From contig JBJXEA010000022.1 of assembly GCA_046155285.1 (NCBI GenBank), positions 15,084-79,083 on the forward strand: a stretch of 64,000 bases of DNA, in the 5' to 3' direction. Made by a program: the position numbers and the translations under genes. The notes beneath the pieces are model-generated. The model did not search any database and was not told the DNA's origin. It was given only the letters and a program-made list of their open reading frames with translations. Of the stretch, positions 60,033 through 64,000 are shown piece by piece (position 1 is the stretch's first letter; each line of letters begins with the position of its first letter). Source of the DNA: CAILHX01 sp046155285 (lineage in GTDB: Bacteria; Pseudomonadota; Gammaproteobacteria; Burkholderiales; Methylophilaceae).

Positions 60033-61085
60033 ATGCATTTTACCGCCACTGCGTTATCAAGTCTCGCCAGCCAGATTAAACACTGGGGAAAATCTTTGGG
60101 TTTCCAAGCCGTGGGCATCTGCGACACCAATTTAAGCCAAGCAGAACCGAAATTTGAGGCTTGGCTGGAGGCCGGATTGCACGGCGAGATGGATTATATG
60201 GCAAAGCACGGCTTAAAGCGCTTGCGGCCGTCTGAGCTGGTTCCAGGCACGGTGCGGGTGATTACGGTGCGCATGGATTACTTGCCGGACGAGGTGCGCG
60301 ATTCGGATGACGTGCTGCAAAATCCTGCGGATGCTTTTGTGTCTCGCTACGCCGTGGGGCGCGATTATCATAAAGTGCTGCGAAACCGCCTGCAAAGCCT
60401 GTGCGACAAGATAGGTGCTGAAATTGGCGAGTTTGGCTATCGCGTATTCACTGACAGTGCACCAGTGGCCGAAGTGGCGCTGGCTGAGAAATCTGGTCTA
60501 GGCTGGCGCGGCAAACATACTCTGCTGCTATCACGCGAAGCTGGTTCATGGTTTTTTCTAGGTGAAATTTATACTGATCTGCCATTGCCGGTAGATAAGC
60601 CGTTGGAGAACCATTGCGGCACTTGTAGCGCCTGTATTGATGTTTGCCCTACCAAGGCCATTACCGCGCCCTACAAGGTGGACGCACGGCGCTGCATTTC
60701 TTATCTGACCATAGAACTCAAAGGCAGCATCCCTGAAGATTTACGCCCGCTGATGGGGAATCGCATTTACGGTTGTGACGATTGTCAGCTAGTTTGTCCG
60801 TGGAATAAGTACGCAAAACTGTCAGTAGAGGCGGATTTTCAAGCACGACACGGCTTGGATGATGCTACTTTGGTTGAATTGTTCGCTTGGGATGAAGCAC
60901 AGTTTGTAGCCAACACCGCTGGCAGCGCCATCCGGCGTATCGGCCACGAACGTTGGCTGCGTAACATCGCTGTGGCATTGGGGAATGCGCCTAAAACGCC
61001 GGTAATCATTGCGGCATTACAAAACCGGGCTGAATATCCCTCTGAGTTGGTGCGTGAGCATGTCGCTTGGGCGCTACAGACTTAA
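60033..61085 (+). CDS. queG: Epoxyqueuosine reductase QueG
   Basis: Cobalamin-dependent reductase, last step of queuosine synthesis in tRNA. The 350-residue protein has the two [4Fe-4S] ligand sets CGTCSACIDVCPTKAI and CDDCQLVCPWN, the DYHKVLRNRL motif and a C-terminal HEAT-like stretch (IRRIGHERWLRNIAVALG). I start at ATG 60033 (MHFTATAL); the TTG at 60015 lies in the tsaE overlap. queF, the earlier step, lies at 37759. Confidence 0.94.
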   Translation: MHFTATALSSLASQIKHWGKSLGFQAVGICDTNLSQAEPKFEAWLEAGLHGEMDYMAKHGLKRLRPSELVPGTVRVITVRMDYLPDEVRDSDDVLQNPADAFVSRYAVGRDYHKVLRNRLQSLCDKIGAEIGEFGYRVFTDSAPVAEVALAEKSGLGWRGKHTLLLSREAGSWFFLGEIYTDLPLPVDKPLENHCGTCSACIDVCPTKAITAPYKVDARRCISYLTIELKGSIPEDLRPLMGNRIYGCDDCQLVCPWNKYAKLSVEADFQARHGLDDATLVELFAWDEAQFVANTAGSAIRRIGHERWLRNIAVALGNAPKTPVIIAALQNRAEYPSELVREHVAWALQT

Positions 61086-61087
61086 AA

Positions 61088-62692
61088 CTACTGGTTACCC
61101 GGCTTAAACTCAGGATGTTTTAATAGCAACTCCCAAGACTTGAGCCCCACCACCACCACGTGATCACCGCGATAGGCTTGTTCATATTCAGGCAGAATGT
61201 CTTGCAAAGGCAACTCTGAGCTGAAGTACAGAATGACGCGGCCGTCGGGATGTACTGCAAACCAATCACTAATTTTTCCATATTCCAGCACTTCCGGCTC
61301 ACGCGTCAAGCGCCCCACAAATTGGTATTGTCCTGCGTATTTCCCCAAGTGCGCTAATGGAATGTTGCGCTCCTGCAAGGTTTTGAGATGTTGCGCGATG
61401 GGATGCATGTCATAAGCCACACCGGAGGAATGAACAATCGCCCAATACAGCATGACACACACCACCGTGGCGCTGATCAGCGTCATTTTCCACACTTCCA
61501 CCATCAAGCGACCGCGCCAAAACAACGCGATCATGGCGAGCGCAGCAAGTATACAACTAGGCCATATGGAAAGTGCGCCAAACCAAACCGCCATTTGATG
61601 TGAATGCACGTGAGACGGGAGATACGCCAAAATACCCGCGGCAATCGCAATCGCTAAAGCCGCTGGCCATGCGTCCCAAGGTCGTGGTTCGGCAGTCACT
61701 AATGCACGAGCGGCCAGCAAGGCGAAAGCCGGGAAAATCGGCAGCAAATAATGCACTTGCTTGCCACTGATGAAGCTGAACGCAATGAATACGGGAATCA
61801 GCCAAGCCAAGCAGAAGCGCATTCCAAAATCAAAAGGTACAAGTTGGCGCAAGCCGCGCCAGAACGGTAGCCATAGGAGCCAGGGAAACAACAACAAAGG
61901 CAGTAATGGCACATACCACCACAACGGGCGACGGTGAGCGAAGGAATTCACCATGCGATCTGCTGTTTGCCCCCAGAAAATGGCGTGCTGGTATTCGCTG
62001 CCGCCACGTATTCCGGCAGGGATCGCCCAGATGAGCGCAATGACTGCGCCTAGCAATACGGCAGCCAATACACCGCCTATCCAGCGAGGCCATGAAGTCG
62101 GTTTCGCATCTCTACCCCACCACGGCGCCAACAGTGCTAACGGCAATAGCTGCATGAGTATCGTTGGGCCTTTCGCCAGCAAGCCGCCACCTATTGCCAA
62201 ACCCAATAGCAGCCAGCCTTTGAGCGTTTTTTCTTGCCAGGCGATGAGTATTGCCAGCATGCCGAATAGCGTGAAAAACGCTACCATCATGTCGAACATG
62301 GTGGCGGTGGTGAACACCATCCACAGTCCGCTTCCCAACAAGATTACCTGAGCGATTTGCGCTACTTGTGGAAGTTGCGGCCACAAGCGACGCGCAATGC
62401 TGCCAGTCAGAAAAATACTACCCAGCGCGAACAAGGAAGGCACCAAGCGCGGCCACCAGTCGTTCACGCCAAACATCGCCCAGCCTGCATTCATCAGCCA
62501 AAACAGCAGCGGCGGTTTGTGGCTATAGGGAATGTTATTGAGATATGGCACCAGAAAATCACCGCGCAACCACATGCCCCACGCCACCGCGACATAGCGC
62601 GTTTCATCAATGGGAATATAGGAACGGAAATTGAGCGCGATGACCACCAACAACAGCCACAAACCAGCAATGGCAAGATGGTGACGATTCAT
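61088..62692 (-). CDS. GT39/ArnT-like membrane glycosyltransferase
   Basis: A 534-residue integral membrane enzyme of the PMT/ArnT family, with 12 or 13 helices and the catalytic DE pair in the first periplasmic loop (YIPIDETRYVAVAWGMWLRGDFLVP). It should move a sugar from a polyprenyl-phosphate carrier to a periplasmic acceptor such as lipid A or a protein; the exact acceptor is unknown. Start at ATG 62692 (TGATG junction with the LAB_N gene). The Ara4N-synthesis genes of true arn clusters are absent. Confidence 0.85.
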   Translation of the reverse strand: MNRHHLAIAGLWLLLVVIALNFRSYIPIDETRYVAVAWGMWLRGDFLVPYLNNIPYSHKPPLLFWLMNAGWAMFGVNDWWPRLVPSLFALGSIFLTGSIARRLWPQLPQVAQIAQVILLGSGLWMVFTTATMFDMMVAFFTLFGMLAILIAWQEKTLKGWLLLGLAIGGGLLAKGPTILMQLLPLALLAPWWGRDAKPTSWPRWIGGVLAAVLLGAVIALIWAIPAGIRGGSEYQHAIFWGQTADRMVNSFAHRRPLWWYVPLLPLLLFPWLLWLPFWRGLRQLVPFDFGMRFCLAWLIPVFIAFSFISGKQVHYLLPIFPAFALLAARALVTAEPRPWDAWPAALAIAIAAGILAYLPSHVHSHQMAVWFGALSIWPSCILAALAMIALFWRGRLMVEVWKMTLISATVVCVMLYWAIVHSSGVAYDMHPIAQHLKTLQERNIPLAHLGKYAGQYQFVGRLTREPEVLEYGKISDWFAVHPDGRVILYFSSELPLQDILPEYEQAYRGDHVVVVGLKSWELLLKHPEFKPGNQ

Positions 62693-63042
62693 CAAACCTC
62701 TTCTTCAGATTGGGTTTGATGCGCGCGGTGTATCAACATCAAATTGCGGGCATACACAAAAGTGCCGGGGATTTGGCCGATGATGATGACTGGATCTAAC
62801 CGATGGAAGCCATAGGCCAACACCGTCAGGCCACCAAGCAAACTGAAATACCAAAAGCTCACCGGAATCACACTCTTTTTTTGGCGCTCGGAATGTATCC
62901 ACTGCACGATGAAGCGCATCATAAATAAGGTTTGCCCGGCCAAACCTATGCCCAGCCACAGCATGTCGCTGGAGCTCATGCCGTGGACGTAGGCGCCAAG
63001 CTTGTCGCTGAGATGCACTAGGAAATTAGCAGGAATGTCCAT
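62692..63042 (-). CDS. LpxB N-terminal domain-like membrane protein
   Basis: A 116-residue, four-helix protein of the LAB_N (PF07578) family, so called because it occurs fused to LpxB in some organisms. Typical elements: LWLGIGLAGQTLFMMRFIVQW, SVIPVSFWYFSLLGG and DPVIIIGQIPGTFVYARNL. It is found with ArnT-like and polyprenyl-phosphate GT2 genes; a flippase role has been suggested for such arrays but is not shown. Neighbours on both sides are in the same orientation. Confidence 0.85.
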   Translation of the reverse strand: MDIPANFLVHLSDKLGAYVHGMSSSDMLWLGIGLAGQTLFMMRFIVQWIHSERQKKSVIPVSFWYFSLLGGLTVLAYGFHRLDPVIIIGQIPGTFVYARNLMLIHRAHQTQSEEEV

Positions 63043-63073
63043 TAGAAACCTTTACACAACATCATCAAATCAT

Positions 63074-63179
63074 CGTCATTCCCGCGTAGGCGGGAATCCA
63101 GTCAAATATCAACGGAGTTAAGGCAAGTTGCATCACTCTTATCTTACTAGACTGGATTCCCGCCTTCGCGGGAATGACG
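63074..63179. repeat. Palindromic repeat pair with 30-bp arms
   Basis: Arms 63074-63103 and 63150-63179 are inverted copies with 29 of 30 bases matching (CGTCATTCCCGCG[T/A]AGGCGGGAATC...), each folding as CCCGCG...GGCGGG. Spacer 46 bp. This is the CATTCCCGC-GCGGGAATGAC repeat type widespread in betaproteobacteria. The right arm lies within the GT2 coding frame. Confidence 0.92.
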
Positions 63180-63908
63180 AGTCTGCGAGGGGGAAGGAAC
63201 GGAAATTTCTGGCCGTTTGGCGCGGCGTTGCAGCCACATCACGCCGAACAAATCCACGATACCGACTAGCAACCTGTCCAAAGTGCCGTAGTTAGAAACG
63301 CCACGCTCACGCGACCTATGGTTGACTGGAACAGAAACAACACGCCCGCCACGACGGATCACCAAGGCGGGCAAAAAACGGTGCATGTGATCAAAATAAG
63401 GCAGATCGAGGAATACGTCACGGCGAATGAGCTTTAAGCCACAGCCGGTATCCGGCGTGCTATCGCCCAGCATCCATGAGCGCACCGTGTTGGCAATGAC
63501 CGAAGAAATGCGCTTGATGAAGGTGTCTTTACGTGCATGACGACGATTGCCGCCCACCAAGTCCACGCCGTCTGCTACTGCTGCGATAAGCTTGGGAATA
63601 TCAGCGGGATCATTCTGCCCATCGCCGTCCAGCGTGGCAATCCAGTCGCCGCTGGCAGCCTTCACGCCAGTTCGCACTGCAGTGCTTTGTCCGCAACTGG
63701 CTTGATGATGAATGACGAGTAGTTGTGAGGTTGTTTTGGCGATTTCTGTGAGATTTTGCGCGGTGTTATCGGTGCTGCCGTCGTTGACATAGACAATCTC
63801 GAACTCCACCAAGCCTTGCAGCGCAGCGACGATTTCATTGATGAGTGGAGCCAGATTGTCTTGCTCGTTGCGTACCGGAACGACGACGGAGAGTTTGTTG
63901 ATGTGCAT
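63147..63908 (-). CDS. GT2 family glycosyltransferase with a repeat-derived C terminus
   Basis: A 253-residue polyprenyl-phosphate glycosyltransferase-like enzyme (DPM1/ArnC-type GT2) that should charge undecaprenyl-phosphate with a sugar for the GT39 enzyme downstream. It has VVVPVRNEQDNL at residues 8-19, the nucleotide motif NDGST, and the metal motif DGDGQND. It lacks the C-terminal membrane helices of ArnC. The last ten residues, RHSREGGNPV, and the stop codon are encoded by a palindromic repeat. No Shine-Dalgarno is evident at the ATG. Confidence 0.88.
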   Translation of the reverse strand: MHINKLSVVVPVRNEQDNLAPLINEIVAALQGLVEFEIVYVNDGSTDNTAQNLTEIAKTTSQLLVIHHQASCGQSTAVRTGVKAASGDWIATLDGDGQNDPADIPKLIAAVADGVDLVGGNRRHARKDTFIKRISSVIANTVRSWMLGDSTPDTGCGLKLIRRDVFLDLPYFDHMHRFLPALVIRRGGRVVSVPVNHRSRERGVSNYGTLDRLLVGIVDLFGVMWLQRRAKRPEISVPSPSQTRHSREGGNPV

Positions 63909-63957
63909 GGCTGAAATAAGGCGTGAAATTTCGCTGCATTATACTGCTTTTGTTGCG

Positions 63958-64000
63958 CAGTCGGCCTCGCCCGCATTGAGAATGCTGGCGAGGCCGACTG
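63958..64000. other. Long hairpin cut by the window edge
   Basis: A 14-bp perfect stem CAGTCGGCCTCGCC (63958-63971) / GGCGAGGCCGACTG (63987-64000) with an inner stem GCATT/AATGC around a GAG loop, leaving only one mismatch over the 43-nt structure. It could be a terminator for a + or - strand gene beyond the edge, or a repeat copy; the flank needed to tell is outside the window. Confidence 0.6.

Overview
The window is a dense, typically chromosomal stretch from a Gram-negative bacterium, most likely a betaproteobacterium. The evidence is the gene order cdsA-dxr-rseP-bamA-skp-lpxD-fabZ-lpxA-lpxB-rnhB, the yceD-rpmF-plsX-fabHDG-acpP-fabF block, smc-zipA-ligA, dapC, queF/queG, and outer-membrane and lipid A genes. 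Moderate GC and palindromic repeats of the GGCGGGAATCC type suggest a Nitrosomonadales/Gallionellaceae-like genome, but that placement is a low-confidence guess. There is no rRNA operon, CRISPR array, prophage or intact insertion sequence.

Layout: (1) 1-10218, + strand: isoprenoid, phospholipid, outer-membrane biogenesis and lipid A operon, ending in a palindromic repeat pair. (2) 10342-16611, - strand: a secreted DUF4139 protein, a divergent SDR protein without the usual catalytic residues, yceF (maf), and a two-subunit pyruvate carboxylase (pycA-pycB). (3) 16775-28574, + strand: rRNA/ribosome and fatty-acid block yceD-rpmF-plsX-fabH-fabD-fabG-acpP-fabF, a 328-bp gap with three DnaA-box-like sites, then pabC-mltG-tmk-holB-tatD-MBL hydrolase and a small secreted protein. 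(4) 28679-37712, - strand: a tightly coupled operon smc-DUF3147-zipA-ligA-cysQ-TPR-small membrane protein. (5) 37759-39152, + strand: queF, a PilZ-like protein, and tRNA-Ala, tRNA-Glu and tRNA-Asp. (6) 39295-46305, - strand: an RND efflux system followed by an orphan mlaC, a stand-alone MnmC-type FAD oxidoreductase and a DMT exporter. (7) 46320-48667, + strand: dapC, small membrane proteins, a nested repeat element and a hicBA toxin-antitoxin pair. (8) 48660-55496: a MerR-HTH/PAS-like/class III cyclase, miaA, a chemotaxis receptor, an MFS transporter, a cupin and a class I phosphodiesterase-like HD protein. (9) 55610-61085: mutL carrying an in-frame copy of the repeat seen at 10.2 kb, an SDR, amiC, tsaE and queG. 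(10) 61088-63908, - strand: a three-gene envelope glycosylation set (GT2, LpxB N-terminal-domain-like protein, ArnT-like GT39), in which the GT2 ends inside a palindromic repeat.

Most of the window is housekeeping and confidently assigned. The least ordinary items are the predicted DNA-binding adenylate cyclase at 48660-50150, which retains a full class IIIb catalytic residue set and has an 8-bp inverted repeat just upstream of its start codon, with a PDE-like gene 4.4 kb away. Next come the repeats that have become protein-coding in mutL and in the GT2 gene, and the tRNA-Asp 3'-end duplication. Most start codons were chosen from ribosome-binding sites and overlaps with the preceding gene; where none was convincing, the entry says so.
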